From: Pseudomonas putida | Lineage (GTDB): Bacteria; Pseudomonadota; Gammaproteobacteria; Pseudomonadales; Pseudomonadaceae | Length of the DNA stretch: 61,126 nt | Assembly: GCF_028682475.1 (NCBI RefSeq) | Contig: NZ_JANHLE010000033.1 | Location: forward strand, 1-61,126 | Direction of reading: 5' to 3' | Shown here: positions 1 to 8,657 of the stretch, piece by piece | How positions within the stretch are numbered: the stretch's first letter is position 1 | How the letters are laid out: every line of letters begins with the position of its first letter | Translations under genes and position numbers: made by a program | The notes under the pieces: model-generated | The model's input: only the letters and a program-made list of their open reading frames with translations | The model's database searches: none | Told to the model about the DNA's origin: nothing

Positions 1-25
1 CCCCAGGGGAAAACTTCACAAAGCA

Positions 26-268
26 CTACGCCAAAACGCTGATGCAAATATCAAGTTCTCGCGGTATGGATCTACCAAGAATCATCTCGATTTGCGTAAT
101 TTGTGCCGTTGTAAGGTCTACAACACCCTCTTTTACACCGGCTTGAAGAGACTCCCAGCCAACTACTTCAAGCACGGCCTGATTGAACTCTGGTGCTACG
201 TCTAATTCGAATTGCACGAATTGGTTTTCGTGGCTATCAGGGAAAAAACCTTCGATACATAAAAACAT
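26..268 (-). CDS. Presumed immunity protein for the adjacent pyocin
   Basis: An 80-residue acidic protein that starts 15 bases after the pyocin stop codon on the same strand, which is the usual place for a bacteriocin immunity gene. The start has a good ribosome binding site (GGGAG, 6 bases away). The sequence does not look like the classic colicin E3/cloacin immunity protein. It resembles, from memory, small Pseudomonas proteins of the DUF7683 type, with an MGW-like centre (here VVGWESLQAG) and a later segment TTAQITQIEMILGR. The inferred role is to bind and block the rRNase domain in the producing cell. The family call is tentative; the immunity role rests mainly on position. Its low GC content matches the pyocin and differs from the flanking genes. 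Confidence 0.55.
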   Translation of the reverse strand: MFLCIEGFFPDSHENQFVQFELDVAPEFNQAVLEVVGWESLQAGVKEGVVDLTTAQITQIEMILGRSIPRELDICISVLA

Positions 269-283
269 AACTGCTCCCTATGC

Positions 284-1511
284 TTACTTTGGTGTTGTTC
301 TACCCGGCTTAGCCGGCTTTGTCTGTTCACCAGTCTCAGGGTTAAACTCACCTAAGTGCTTACCTTGTTTGTTGTAAATCTCAACGGCCCCATGCTGACT
401 GTCCCATTCATAAATTTTTCCTGAGCTATCCACCCAACGGCGGCGCTTACCGCCACCGCCTTGGATCGAAGCTTTTTGTTTTGCCCGCCTGGCATCCGGA
501 AAGGCCGTAAGTCCTATAGGCGCCGGGTGATAATTATGGTGACCTGGGACGCTCAGCGAAATATAAATCGGCTGTATCCGGGTATCGGGAAACCAGATAA
601 TCGCGTCTTGGTAGTCCGTCGGGTGTACGGGGTTGATCAGGATTTTATCGGCCTGCTCGGTAGGAGGGTATACCCATGTCCCCGGCTTTAATGAGACACC
701 TTCTAGGGCAGGAATACCCAATACCCCTTTGGGGTCAGTTGCTGGGGTCCATATGACCTCTCTACCGTTCCCAAGGTTTGCAACGAGTTGCTCGCCACGC
801 GGCTGTGCTTTAATCACGGGCACCATCTGCCACTCTGTTTTCGTCCCCGTGTAAAACCCGTATACGCTCACAGATCCATCTGGCAGGTGTTTTACATTGA
901 CTCGCACGCGGGTGTTCGCTTGATCCAGGTGCGCATACTGCTCAGACGTGTAGAACGCAGTGTCAGCCGAAATATCGTCGGGTATTAACAGGGCAGCGAA
1001 TCCCACAACCGTGGAGCCAGCCAATGCCAAGGCTCCTCCTAGACGGCTAGTAAGGGCTGCTGCACTCCCTGAGCCACCAATCCATTGTAGTGGAGTGCTT
1101 CCTGCGGCCACCGCTGAGCCAGTGCCTAACACCGCAAAGGTGCCGTATTGCTTCAGTAATTCGACTGGTACAAAACCACCGGGGTTGCAGTGATCGATTA
1201 TCCCATTCGGTAACGCGCAGGACTTTGCGAAAACGTACCCCCTTAAACTGCGGATTGAGCTTCTCCTCCAGTGCAGCTTGCTGTTTTTTTAGATGCGCCT
1301 CCCATCGTGCGTTGGCCTCTAGTTCGTTTTTTTTGTTGCTAGCGGCTACCGCTGCGCCGACGTCTTGGATGGCTTGGATTTCTTCCTTGGTGGGTTGCTT
1401 CCTTGGGATGGGTAAATACTCCGGGGTTTCCGGGAAACCGAGTTTCTTCATTGGTGCGCCTTGTTCGACTGGGGGAATCTCGATCAGATGCATTGCTTGA
1501 GTGATTATCAC
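284..1511 (-). pseudogene. S-type pyocin with E3-like rRNase domain, frameshifted
   Basis: Two overlapping frames together encode one protein of about 400 residues. The first (1511 down to about 1243) gives a proline-rich start and a charged helical stretch of about 90 residues. The second (from about 1238 to 284) gives the pyocin S translocation domain and a C-terminal domain very like colicin E3/cloacin: GGGKRRRW, then YEWDSQHGAVE and a late PGR. The E3 catalytic Asp, His, Glu and Arg positions all appear conserved, so the predicted target is 16S rRNA. The frames join if one base is removed from the C5 tract at 1238-1242, reading NPQFKGYVFAKSCALPNG. No receptor-binding domain is visible, so the protein is short for an S-type pyocin. 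The start is uncertain (1511, 1493 or 1451). Confidence 0.8.
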
Positions 1512-1707
1512 TTAAGCTGTTATGCACTGGCTGTAGGGCGATTCCCAAATGCCAAAACCGCATCGAAGTTTCTCAGTTAGTCGCTCCTTTCCCGCACTGA
1601 AACTTCCGCGTCGGTGAGATTGGCCGATACAGCCGTGTCGCCAGGCTTTCCCTGCCCACGGCGACTGGCTAAGCTCAGGCTTCGACATTCCCGCAGAGGT
1701 CTGATGT

Positions 1708-3429
1708 ATGCCCCAGCACTGGCCGGCCGCCGCTATCGCCCGGATGATCCTCGATGGCTTCGACGATTACCGTGAGCATTTTCGCCAGATCACCATCGGC
1801 GCCCGCGCCCGCTTCGAGCAGGCTCAGTGGCAACAGACCCAGAGCGCGTCGGCGGCGCGGATCAACCTCTATGAGGAAAAGGTCAGCGAAGTCAGCGCCT
1901 GGTTGCATCAGGCGTTCGACGCCGAAGTGCTGCTGGAGGTGGCGCAGTGGCCGCTGGTCAAAAGCGCTTACATCGGCCTGATCGACCCACGTCTGGACGA
2001 TGAACTGTCCGAGACCTGGTACAACTCGATCTTCTGCAGCCTGTTCAGCCATGACCTGATCAGCGATGGCTGCATGTTCATCCATACCACCCGGCCCTCG
2101 TTGCGCAGCCACGAGCGCGCGGCGCAGACGCGGACCTACTGGCCACAGGGCGGTCTGGCCAGTGTGCTGGCGCAAGTGTTCGATGATTATTGCTTCGATG
2201 TCCCCTACGGCGACCTTGCCGGCGACCTGGCCCGGCTCGAAGGGCAACTGCGCGAAAACCTGCCGGACTGGGTGTGCAAGGACCCGGCGCTGGCCGTTGA
2301 GTTGTTTACGCCGGTGTTGTACCGCAACAAAGGTGCCTACCTGGTCGGGCGCCTGTATACCCAGGATGAGCAGTGGCCGCTGGTGATCCCCTTGTTGCAC
2401 CGTGAAGGCCACGGCATCGAGATCGATGCGCTGATCACCGACGAGGCCGAGGTGTCGATCATCTTTTCCTTCACCCGTTCCTATTTCATGGTCGATGTGC
2501 CGGTGCCGGCCGACTTTGTCAGCTTTCTCAAGCGCATCCTGCCGGGCAAGCACATTGCCGAGCTGTACACCTCGATCGGGTTCTACAAGCACGGCAAGTC
2601 GGAGTTCTATCGCGCGCTGATCAATCACCTGGCCAGCACCGATGACCGTTTCATTATGGCGCCGGGTGTGCGCGGCATGGTCATGAGCGTGTTCACCCTG
2701 CCGGGCTTCAATACGGTGTTCAAGATCATCAAGGACCGTTTCTCACCGTCCAAGAGCGTCGACCGCGCCACGGTGATCGAAAAGTACCGCCTGGTGAAAA
2801 GCGTTGACCGTGTCGGGCGCATGGCCGATACCCAGGAGTTTTCCGACTTCCGCTTCCCGCTGAGCAAGTTCGAGCCCGAGTGCCTGGCCGAGTTGCTGGA
2901 AGTGGCGCCTTCGACGGTGCAGGTGGAAGGCGACACCGTGCTGGTGCGCCACTGCTGGACCGAACGGAGGATGACCCCGCTCAACCTCTACCTGGAACAC
3001 GCCAACGACGCCCAGGTGCGTGAGGCGCTGGAAGACTATGGCCTGGCCATCAAGCAGCTGGCGGCAGCTAACATCTTTCCCGGTGACATGCTGCTGAAGA
3101 ATTTCGGTGTTACCCGCCATGGTCGGGTGGTGTTCTACGACTATGACGAAATCTGTTTTCTCACCGAGGTCAATTTTCGCTACATCCCGCCACCGCGCTA
3201 CCCCGAGGACGAAATGTCCGGCGAGCCGTGGTATTCGATAGGTCCGCTCGACGTGTTTCCCGAGGAATTTCCGCCGTTCCTGTTTGCCGACAGCGGGCAG
3301 CGCCGGCTGTTCAGCCAGTTGCATGGGGAATTGTACGACGCCGATTACTGGAAGAGTCTGCAGGAGGCGATTCGCGGCGGTAAGGTGATTGATGTGTTTC
3401 CTTACCGGCGCAAGGCTCGGGAGTGTTGA
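1708..3429 (+). CDS. aceK: Isocitrate dehydrogenase kinase/phosphatase
   Basis: A 573-residue protein of the normal AceK length. It phosphorylates isocitrate dehydrogenase to push carbon into the glyoxylate shunt, and reverses this at the same active site. The regulatory N-terminal half includes YNSIFCSLFSHD and CMFIHTTRPS. The kinase half has the ATP-loop segment APGVRGMVMSVF at about residues 316-326 and the metal-binding region FYDYDEICFL near residue 477. The ATG at 1708 gives the expected N-terminus (PQHWPAAAIA). It is a single gene in cytoplasmic central metabolism, divergent from the pyocin insert. A REP element lies just after the stop. Confidence 0.97.
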   Translation: MPQHWPAAAIARMILDGFDDYREHFRQITIGARARFEQAQWQQTQSASAARINLYEEKVSEVSAWLHQAFDAEVLLEVAQWPLVKSAYIGLIDPRLDDELSETWYNSIFCSLFSHDLISDGCMFIHTTRPSLRSHERAAQTRTYWPQGGLASVLAQVFDDYCFDVPYGDLAGDLARLEGQLRENLPDWVCKDPALAVELFTPVLYRNKGAYLVGRLYTQDEQWPLVIPLLHREGHGIEIDALITDEAEVSIIFSFTRSYFMVDVPVPADFVSFLKRILPGKHIAELYTSIGFYKHGKSEFYRALINHLASTDDRFIMAPGVRGMVMSVFTLPGFNTVFKIIKDRFSPSKSVDRATVIEKYRLVKSVDRVGRMADTQEFSDFRFPLSKFEPECLAELLEVAPSTVQVEGDTVLVRHCWTERRMTPLNLYLEHANDAQVREALEDYGLAIKQLAAANIFPGDMLLKNFGVTRHGRVVFYDYDEICFLTEVNFRYIPPPRYPEDEMSGEPWYSIGPLDVFPEEFPPFLFADSGQRRLFSQLHGELYDADYWKSLQEAIRGGKVIDVFPYRRKAREC

Positions 3430-3434
3430 AAAGC

Positions 3435-3458
3435 ATCGCGGGGCAAGCCCGCTCCCAC
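3435..3458. repeat. REP element, single copy
   Basis: The palindromic core GCGGGGCAAGCCCGC followed by TCCCAC lies in the short gap between the aceK stop and the convergent lipoprotein gene. It is the same family as the copies near 20720-20788 and 22728-22793. Confidence 0.85.
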
Positions 3459-3476
3459 CGAGCCCCGAGATAAGGC

Positions 3477-4346
3477 CTACCCCTTCATGCACTTCAATTC
3501 ACTGAAATCCTTGCGCACCTGGCTCAACTTCTGCTCCAGGTGCTGGCGCTGCTGTGTGCTGCTCTGGGCCATCAGATCGATCAGCAGGCGCCGGGCGGCC
3601 TGTTCGCTACGCTGATTGGACTGCCGATATTCCGGGGTCCACAGGCTCTCACGGTTCTTCAGCAGCTGCTCAAGACGTGGCTGAAAACTGTCGCTTTTGC
3701 GCTGTTCCATGGCCTCACTGAAATGCGCCTGCCAGTTCGCCCGGTTGGCGATTGACTGACGGTTCTGCTCCCCCAGACCTTGCGACCAGGTCATGATGCG
3801 CAGCTGCTGTTGCGGACTTAGCTCGCCCAGCCAGGGGGTCAAACGTTTTTCCATGCGCTCGGCCCGCGCCTCAATCTGCCGGGCCAGGGGCGTTTTGACG
3901 AATTTTTCCTGACGCTCGCGAATATCTTCAGCAAAGGCCTGACGCATCTCGCGCACCTGTTCATCGTCCATGGCCCGGAGCAATTGCGCCGCAGAGGGCG
4001 TGATCTGCTCCGCAACCTTGGCAATGGCCTGTTTGGCCTCTTGTGTGCGGACTTGCAGCTGCTGATCGGTGACCTGGCCGCTGGCGACCATCTGTCGGAC
4101 TTCATCGATCCAGGTCAGGTACCCCGGCAGTTGTGTACGGCAATGCCAGGCCAGCTGTTGTTTGAGGTGTTGGTTGAGCCAGGCTTTTTGCTGGCGGTTC
4201 ATGTTCAGGTAGTCGTTGAGCGACCAGGGCACCAGCACGTCAAGGTTGCGGTAGGCGAGGTCAATGCGGCTGCAGGCTACGGCCAGCAGGGCAGGCACGA
4301 GCAGGAACAGGCAGGGGCGCAGGTACTTGCACAGGCAGGCGTACAT
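3477..4346 (-). CDS. DUF6279-type lipoprotein
   Basis: A 289-residue predicted lipoprotein. The N-terminus has a hydrophobic segment (CLFLLVPALLAVAC) ending in a lipobox, with lipidated Cys at about residue 25. The rest is highly charged and glutamine-rich, with long predicted helices. The segment RIDLAYRNLDVLVPWSLNDY just after the Cys is typical of DUF6279 proteins, whose function is unknown. It is convergent with aceK and divergent from the S1-domain gene at 4457. The likely location is the periplasmic face of the outer or inner membrane. No enzyme motif is visible. Confidence 0.8.
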   Translation of the reverse strand: MYACLCKYLRPCLFLLVPALLAVACSRIDLAYRNLDVLVPWSLNDYLNMNRQQKAWLNQHLKQQLAWHCRTQLPGYLTWIDEVRQMVASGQVTDQQLQVRTQEAKQAIAKVAEQITPSAAQLLRAMDDEQVREMRQAFAEDIRERQEKFVKTPLARQIEARAERMEKRLTPWLGELSPQQQLRIMTWSQGLGEQNRQSIANRANWQAHFSEAMEQRKSDSFQPRLEQLLKNRESLWTPEYRQSNQRSEQAARRLLIDLMAQSSTQQRQHLEQKLSQVRKDFSELKCMKG

Positions 4347-4456
4347 GAGCGAATCCTTGCGGTGGCGTGCTTGTCTTTATAGAACAGCATGGCTCATTGC
4401 GGTTCCTTTTGCCGGTTGGGTGTAGAATGCCGACCTCGCAAAGAGGATTTCCGGAA

Positions 4457-5293
4457 ATGGCTTTAGTTGGGCGTTACAACAGTTTGCAAATCGTGAAACA
4501 CACGGACTTCGGCCTGTACCTGGACGGCGGCGCGGATGGCGAAATCCTCCTGCCTAACCGCTACATTCCCAAGGACACGCCCACTGAGGTCGAAGACTGG
4601 CTGAACGTCTTCGTCTACCTGGACAGCGAAGACAAGCTGATCGCAACCACCGAAAAGACCAAACTGCAGGTCGGTGAGTTCGCCAGCCTCAAGGTCAAGG
4701 AAATCAACAGCATCGGCATCTTCCTTGACTGGGGCCTGCCCAAGGACCTGTTGATGCCGTACTCCGAAGAAAAGCGCCAGATGAAGGCCGGCGAGTACTG
4801 CGTGGTGCATGCCTACCTGGACAAGCGCACCCGCCGCATCACCGCTACCGCGCGTCTGGACCGCTACCTGGACAAGGTGCCGGCGACCTACAAGGTCGGC
4901 CAGGAGGTTGATCTGCTGGTGGCCGAAGAAACCCCGATGGGCTTCAAGGCGATCATCAACAACAAGCACTGGGGCTTGATCCACAAGAACGAGGTGTTCA
5001 AGTTCCTGCGTTCGGGCAAGCAGGAGAAGGGTTACATCAAGGAGCTGCGCAGCGACGGCAAGATTGCCCTGAGCTTGCAGCCGATCGGTCAGGACCTGGC
5101 CAACAGCCTGAATGACAAGATCCTCGCCAAGCTCAAGGACGCCAACGGCGTGCTGCCGGTCAGCGACAAGAGCGACCCGCAGCTGATCAGCGACATGTTC
5201 GGGGTCAGCAAGGGCAACTTCAAGAAGGCCATCGGCGCCTTGTACAAGGATGGCCGCATCGTCATCCACGCTGACCGCATCGAACTGCTCTGA
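4457..5293 (+). CDS. S1-domain RNA-binding protein, CvfB family
   Basis: A 278-residue protein. I start it at ATG 4457 rather than at the longer upstream reading because AGAGGA sits 9 bases before it and the protein then begins MALVGRYNSLQIVKHTDFGL, as in CvfB/YitL proteins. The family has three S1-like OB domains followed by a C-terminal winged helix. Here FASLKVKEINSIGIFLDWGL and VDLLVAEETPMGFKAIINN are OB-fold strands, and LISDMFGVSKGNFKKAIGAL fits the winged helix. It probably binds RNA and affects translation or RNA stability. Its stop codon directly abuts the stop of the convergent gene at 5294. Confidence 0.9.
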   Translation: MALVGRYNSLQIVKHTDFGLYLDGGADGEILLPNRYIPKDTPTEVEDWLNVFVYLDSEDKLIATTEKTKLQVGEFASLKVKEINSIGIFLDWGLPKDLLMPYSEEKRQMKAGEYCVVHAYLDKRTRRITATARLDRYLDKVPATYKVGQEVDLLVAEETPMGFKAIINNKHWGLIHKNEVFKFLRSGKQEKGYIKELRSDGKIALSLQPIGQDLANSLNDKILAKLKDANGVLPVSDKSDPQLISDMFGVSKGNFKKAIGALYKDGRIVIHADRIELL

Positions 5294-5677
5294 TCAGGCC
5301 TGGCGAAAGCCTGCAAAGCTCAGGTTTTCGCCACCTGGGCGCAGGTCCTGGAGCAGTGAGTCGCGGTCCGCGCTCAGTGCCAGGCTGATGGTCGAGCGCC
5401 GCTTGCCGGGGTGGCGCACTTCCATCTTCTCCAGATGCGCCTTGAGGTAGTTCACCGGTACCTTCAGGTGCTGCAGCTCGTCGGTTTCGGGCGTGTACAA
5501 CAGCAGGTTGACCCAGTCGGCAGCCCCTTTGCGCAGTACCAGCTTCACCGGCACATCGAACCACCACAGGCTGCGCTTGCTGTCGAGCACGGCGAACAGG
5601 GTGTTGTCGCTGGAAAGCACCGGTTTTTCCAGCTCCAGGTTGCGACGGGCGATGGCGGCGGGTTTGTCGAGTTTCAT
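5294..5677 (-). CDS. Conserved hypothetical protein
   Basis: A 127-residue soluble protein with no signal peptide or membrane segment. I do not recognise a named domain. It has a beta-rich, aromatic middle (SLWWFDVPVKLVLRKGAADWVNLLL is split by charged residues) and a basic stretch (EVRHPGKRR) near residue 90. It converges with the S1-domain gene and the two stop codons are adjacent, so the genes share a terminator region. Codon use resembles its neighbours, so it looks like a resident gene. Confidence 0.7.
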   Translation of the reverse strand: MKLDKPAAIARRNLELEKPVLSSDNTLFAVLDSKRSLWWFDVPVKLVLRKGAADWVNLLLYTPETDELQHLKVPVNYLKAHLEKMEVRHPGKRRSTISLALSADRDSLLQDLRPGGENLSFAGFRQA

Positions 5678-5852
5678 GCAGGTTCCTACGGGTGACGCTT
5701 GAAAGGTCGACTATTGTGCTGGCAACGCGGCGAAACATAAAGCGGCGCCGTGATGATCCGGGTGCGACAAATAATTGAAACTCCTGAACACGGCCATCGG
5801 TCCACTGACTGTCGAGGCTGACAGCCCGTTTTTCCCCTTCAGGAGAACTCCC

Positions 5853-6032
5853 ATGAGTGGCACCAAAGATAAAGTCAAAGGCATGGCCAACGAAGCGGTT
5901 GGTAACATCAAGCAAGGTGTTGGCAAAGCAACCGACAATGAACGTCTGCGCGCAGAGGGCGAGTTGCAAGAGCGCAAAGGTGAAGCCCAGCAAGTGGTTG
6001 GCAAGGTCAAGGATGCATTGAAAAAGCCTTGA
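5853..6032 (+). CDS. CsbD-family stress protein
   Basis: A 59-residue, highly charged helical protein (MSGTKDKVKGMANEAVGNIK at the start) that matches CsbD. These small cytoplasmic proteins are abundant under general stress in many bacteria, but their biochemical role is unknown. The start is ATG 5853, with AGGAG at 5841-5845. Upstream in-frame codons from 5775 are ignored because they lack a ribosome binding site and the family begins at this Met. A GC hairpin follows the stop at 6056-6074. Confidence 0.93.
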   Translation: MSGTKDKVKGMANEAVGNIKQGVGKATDNERLRAEGELQERKGEAQQVVGKVKDALKKP

Positions 6033-6055
6033 TTGATGCCGGCATGGTTACATAG

Positions 6056-6074
6056 CGGCCACCCTGGGTGGCCG
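6056..6074 (+). terminator. Hairpin after the csbD-like gene
   Basis: CGGCCACC, loop CTG, GGTGGCCG forms a perfect 8-bp stem 23 bases after the stop. The following bases (TTGTGC) are only weakly T-rich, so it may be an imperfect intrinsic terminator or an mRNA 3' end stabiliser. Confidence 0.5.
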
Positions 6075-6187
6075 TTGTGCTATCTGCAGCAATCAATAGC
6101 AACTTTGGAGCGATCGTCGTTTAGACTTCAGGGCAGACCTTAGTGAGGAATCATGCTCATGACCTTCGAGCGGCGAAAGGAGACGCT

Positions 6188-7174
6188 ATGATCTTGCCCG
6201 ACCTGCGCGGCTTGCCGTTGCATCGCGTGTTGGTGCGCACCGTCAAGGAGTTTCTCGATGACGAGATGTCTACCTATGCCTCGGCACTGGCTTACCAGAT
6301 GCTGTTCTCGCTGTTTCCCTTCCTGCTGTTCCTGATTGCGCTGATCGGCTTTTTGCACCTGCCGGACTTTTTCTCCTGGCTGCGCCTGCAGTCGGAGCTG
6401 GTTTTGCCGCCCCAGGCCCTGGAGCAGGTGAATCCGGTGATCGACCAGTTGCAGCAGTCCAAGGGTGGCCTGCTCTCGGTAGGTATCGTTATCGCCTTGT
6501 GGACGGCATCGGCGGGCGTGCGCTTGATGATGAGCGCGATGAACGCGGCCTACGATGTGGTCGAGGGCCGCCCGGTGTGGAAGCGCATTCCCTTGTCGGT
6601 GATCTATACCGTGGGCATCGCCGGGATGTTGCTGGCCACCGCAGCCTTGATGGTGCTGGGGCCGCAGGTCATGGAATGGATTGCTTCGCAGATCGGCATG
6701 CAGGAGTTCATTGTCACGGTGTGGACGGTATTGCGCTGGCCGGCGATCATTATTTTGATGATGATGGCGGTGGCGTTGATCTATTACGTGATGCCGGATG
6801 TTAAACAGGAGTTCCGCTTTATCACCCCCGGTTCGGTGCTGGCGGTGGTGGTGTGGATTCTCGCTTCGTTGGCCTTTGGTTATTACGTGAAGACCTTCGC
6901 CGACTATAATGCAATGTATGGCAGTATCGGTGCGATCATTGTCCTGCTCCTGTATTTCTATATTTCAGCCGCGGTTTTGTTATTGGGCGCGGAGATGAAC
7001 GCGGTGATCGAGCATATGTCTACCGAAGGTAAGAATCCGGGCGAAAAGCAGGCAGGTGGCACGCCCCACGAACATGATAAAAAGCATGTTTCCGGGTTGG
7101 GCCGCGATCATTCGCTCGACCACCCGGCCACGCCGGAAGGTGAACCCATGAGCCGTACAACCCATGATTCGTGA
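6188..7174 (+). CDS. YihY/BrkB-family inner-membrane protein
   Basis: A 328-residue membrane protein with about six transmembrane segments; LFSLFPFLLFLIALIGFLHL near residue 50 is the first. Members were once called ribonuclease BN, which is wrong; the family's transport role is not settled. The start at ATG 6188 has AAGGAG close by, and the preceding in-frame ATG at 6143 does not. The C-terminal tail is hydrophilic and histidine-rich (HEHDKKH). Its 3' end overlaps the deformylase gene by 11 bases, so the two are probably co-transcribed. Confidence 0.9.
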   Translation: MILPDLRGLPLHRVLVRTVKEFLDDEMSTYASALAYQMLFSLFPFLLFLIALIGFLHLPDFFSWLRLQSELVLPPQALEQVNPVIDQLQQSKGGLLSVGIVIALWTASAGVRLMMSAMNAAYDVVEGRPVWKRIPLSVIYTVGIAGMLLATAALMVLGPQVMEWIASQIGMQEFIVTVWTVLRWPAIIILMMMAVALIYYVMPDVKQEFRFITPGSVLAVVVWILASLAFGYYVKTFADYNAMYGSIGAIIVLLLYFYISAAVLLLGAEMNAVIEHMSTEGKNPGEKQAGGTPHEHDKKHVSGLGRDHSLDHPATPEGEPMSRTTHDS

Positions 7175-7703
7175 CATCCTGAAAATGGGCGACGAGCGCT
7201 TGCTGCGCATCGCCCCAGCGGTACCGCAGCACCTGATCGGCAGTGCCGAGCTTGAGCAGTTGATTGCCGACATGTTCGAGACCATGCGCCATGTCGGCGG
7301 CGTTGGCCTGGCCGCGCCGCAGATCGGGGTTGACCTGCAGCTGGTGATCTTCGGATTCGAGCGCAGCGAACGCTATCCGGATGCCGAGCCGGTGCCACAG
7401 ACCATCCTGCTCAATCCGCTGATCACGCCGGTGGGCACCGAAGTCGAAGACGGCTGGGAAGGGTGTCTATCGGTGCCAGGCCTGCGCGGTGTGGTACCGC
7501 GTTTTCGCTGTATTCGTTATCAGGGTATCGACCCGCAAGGCCAGGTGATCGATCGGCTGGCGGAGGGCTTTCATGCACGGGTGGTGCAGCATGAATGCGA
7601 TCACCTGATCGGGCGGCTGTACCCTTCGCGGATTCATGACTTCAACAAATTCGGTTACACCGAGGTGTTGTTTCCCGGGCTTGATCCTGCCGGTGACGAC
7701 TGA
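7164..7703 (+). CDS. def: Peptide deformylase
   Basis: A 179-residue metalloenzyme that removes the formyl group from the first Met of new proteins. All three motifs are present: GVGLAAPQIG at 46-55, EGCLS at 99-103 (metal ligand Cys101) and QHECDH at 142-147 (ligands His143 and His147, catalytic Glu144). It sits away from fmt, and Pseudomonas usually has a second copy beside fmt, so this is likely the paralogue. It overlaps the upstream membrane protein gene, and its 3' end overlaps the convergent GNAT gene by 49 bases. Confidence 0.95.
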   Translation: MIRDILKMGDERLLRIAPAVPQHLIGSAELEQLIADMFETMRHVGGVGLAAPQIGVDLQLVIFGFERSERYPDAEPVPQTILLNPLITPVGTEVEDGWEGCLSVPGLRGVVPRFRCIRYQGIDPQGQVIDRLAEGFHARVVQHECDHLIGRLYPSRIHDFNKFGYTEVLFPGLDPAGDD

Positions 7704-8107
7704 GCAAGGGCCATTGCCATTAGCGACTTGCTGCGCTGGTAACGCGCCAGGCGCTCGGCCAGCGCAGCCGGCAGTTCGCTGCAGGGGCTGAAACCTTGAC
7801 GCTGGTAGAAGGGCACGAGGTCGGGATGGCAGAACAGCCAGGTCATACCTTCAGTGCTCTTTACCGCGGTCTTGATCAAGCGCCGGGCAATCTGTTGCCC
7901 TCTCCAGCGTTCAGCCACCCATAACCCGGTCAGCCAATACCCGCCTGGTACCGGCGTGAGGCACAACGCCGCGACGATCTGCTCCACGCGGGCGACCCAA
8001 AGTTGACCTTGAGCGGCCGCACGCATGGACGAGCCCTGGTCTTTGTAGAATTTATTCAGCAATGGCCGTTCAGGTTCGGTCAGCAGGCCGTAGCGTAAGG
8101 TGGTCAT
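7655..8107 (-). CDS. GNAT-family N-acetyltransferase
   Basis: A 150-residue cytoplasmic protein with a GNAT fold. VARVEQIVAALCLTPV gives the central strands, ERWRGQQIARRLI (about residues 66-78) is the acetyl-CoA pyrophosphate-binding loop (Q/R-x-x-G-x-x), and PFYQRQGFSPC is the typical end of the fold. The substrate cannot be read from the sequence. Its 3' end runs convergently into def by 49 bases. Confidence 0.85.
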   Translation of the reverse strand: MTTLRYGLLTEPERPLLNKFYKDQGSSMRAAAQGQLWVARVEQIVAALCLTPVPGGYWLTGLWVAERWRGQQIARRLIKTAVKSTEGMTWLFCHPDLVPFYQRQGFSPCSELPAALAERLARYQRSKSLMAMALAQSSPAGSSPGNNTSV

Positions 8108-8187
8108 GAAAATCGTCCAGCAGCAGCTCTGGTCCGGGCTTTTACACCCAGCGGGGCGGTATGTCGAGAGTGAAAATTCAGCGCTAT

Positions 8188-8206
8188 TGTTACGGATTCG
8201 GTAACA
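8188..8206. promoter_or_regulatory. Inverted repeat in an AT-rich gap, possible operator
   Basis: TGTTAC, 7 bases, GTAACA is a perfect 6-bp inverted repeat in the 285-bp gap between the GNAT gene and the DUF2790 gene. The gap is much more AT-rich than its surroundings. The repeat is about 190 bp upstream of the DUF2790 start and about 80 bp upstream of the GNAT start. Confidence 0.3.
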
Positions 8207-8392
8207 GTGAATGTTAGGTTCAGGGATTTAACCGTCTTGGGCAACTTGTAAACTATGTTTGTCTCCACAAAAAATAACGGTGGGACCGGTACTTCGTGTT
8301 ATGTCCTTAGTGTCTGATGTAACAACTTCTCCGCGCCGCTGTTGGCCAATGAAGTCAATCGATTAGTTTGATTGCTTTGCAGGCTTATTATT

Positions 8393-8650
8393 ATGAAAAG
8401 TTTACTTGTGCTTGCCCTTTTTGGTGTTTCTTCTTTTGCCCTGGCTGATGAAATTAATACTGCCAGTGCTCAGCCAGTCGTTCAGCAGTACGATTACTCG
8501 ACCAATCTGGATATTGCCAAAGTTATCAGTTTGTCGACTATTCCGAATGTCTGTGAAGTGGTGCCAGCGACCATGGTCTACGAAGATCACCAAGGTCAAC
8601 GCCATACCCTTGAGTACCGTGCCATGGGCAGCGGTTGCACCAACGGTTGA
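8393..8650 (+). CDS. DUF2790 small secreted protein
   Basis: An 85-residue protein with a signal peptide (MKSLLVLALFGVSSFALA, cut before DEI). The mature part has the DUF2790 pattern: QQYDYSTNLDIAKVIS, then a Cys pair, VCEVVP and GSGCTNG, that could form a disulfide. The family is nearly confined to Pseudomonas, has many paralogues per genome, and is of unknown function; several members respond to metals. ATG 8393 is chosen because it opens the signal peptide. No strong ribosome binding site is visible. Confidence 0.88.
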   Translation: MKSLLVLALFGVSSFALADEINTASAQPVVQQYDYSTNLDIAKVISLSTIPNVCEVVPATMVYEDHQGQRHTLEYRAMGSGCTNG

Positions 8651-8657
8651 TCCCGCC

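Noticed and set aside
4421..4428. Possible -10 (TGTAGAAT) before the S1-domain gene
   Set aside because: The best -35 (TTGCGG at 4397) gives a 20-base spacer, too long for a confident promoter call.
5770..5812. AlgU-type promoter before the csbD-like gene (GAAACT and TCCAC)
   Set aside because: Too weak a match to the consensus to report as a site.
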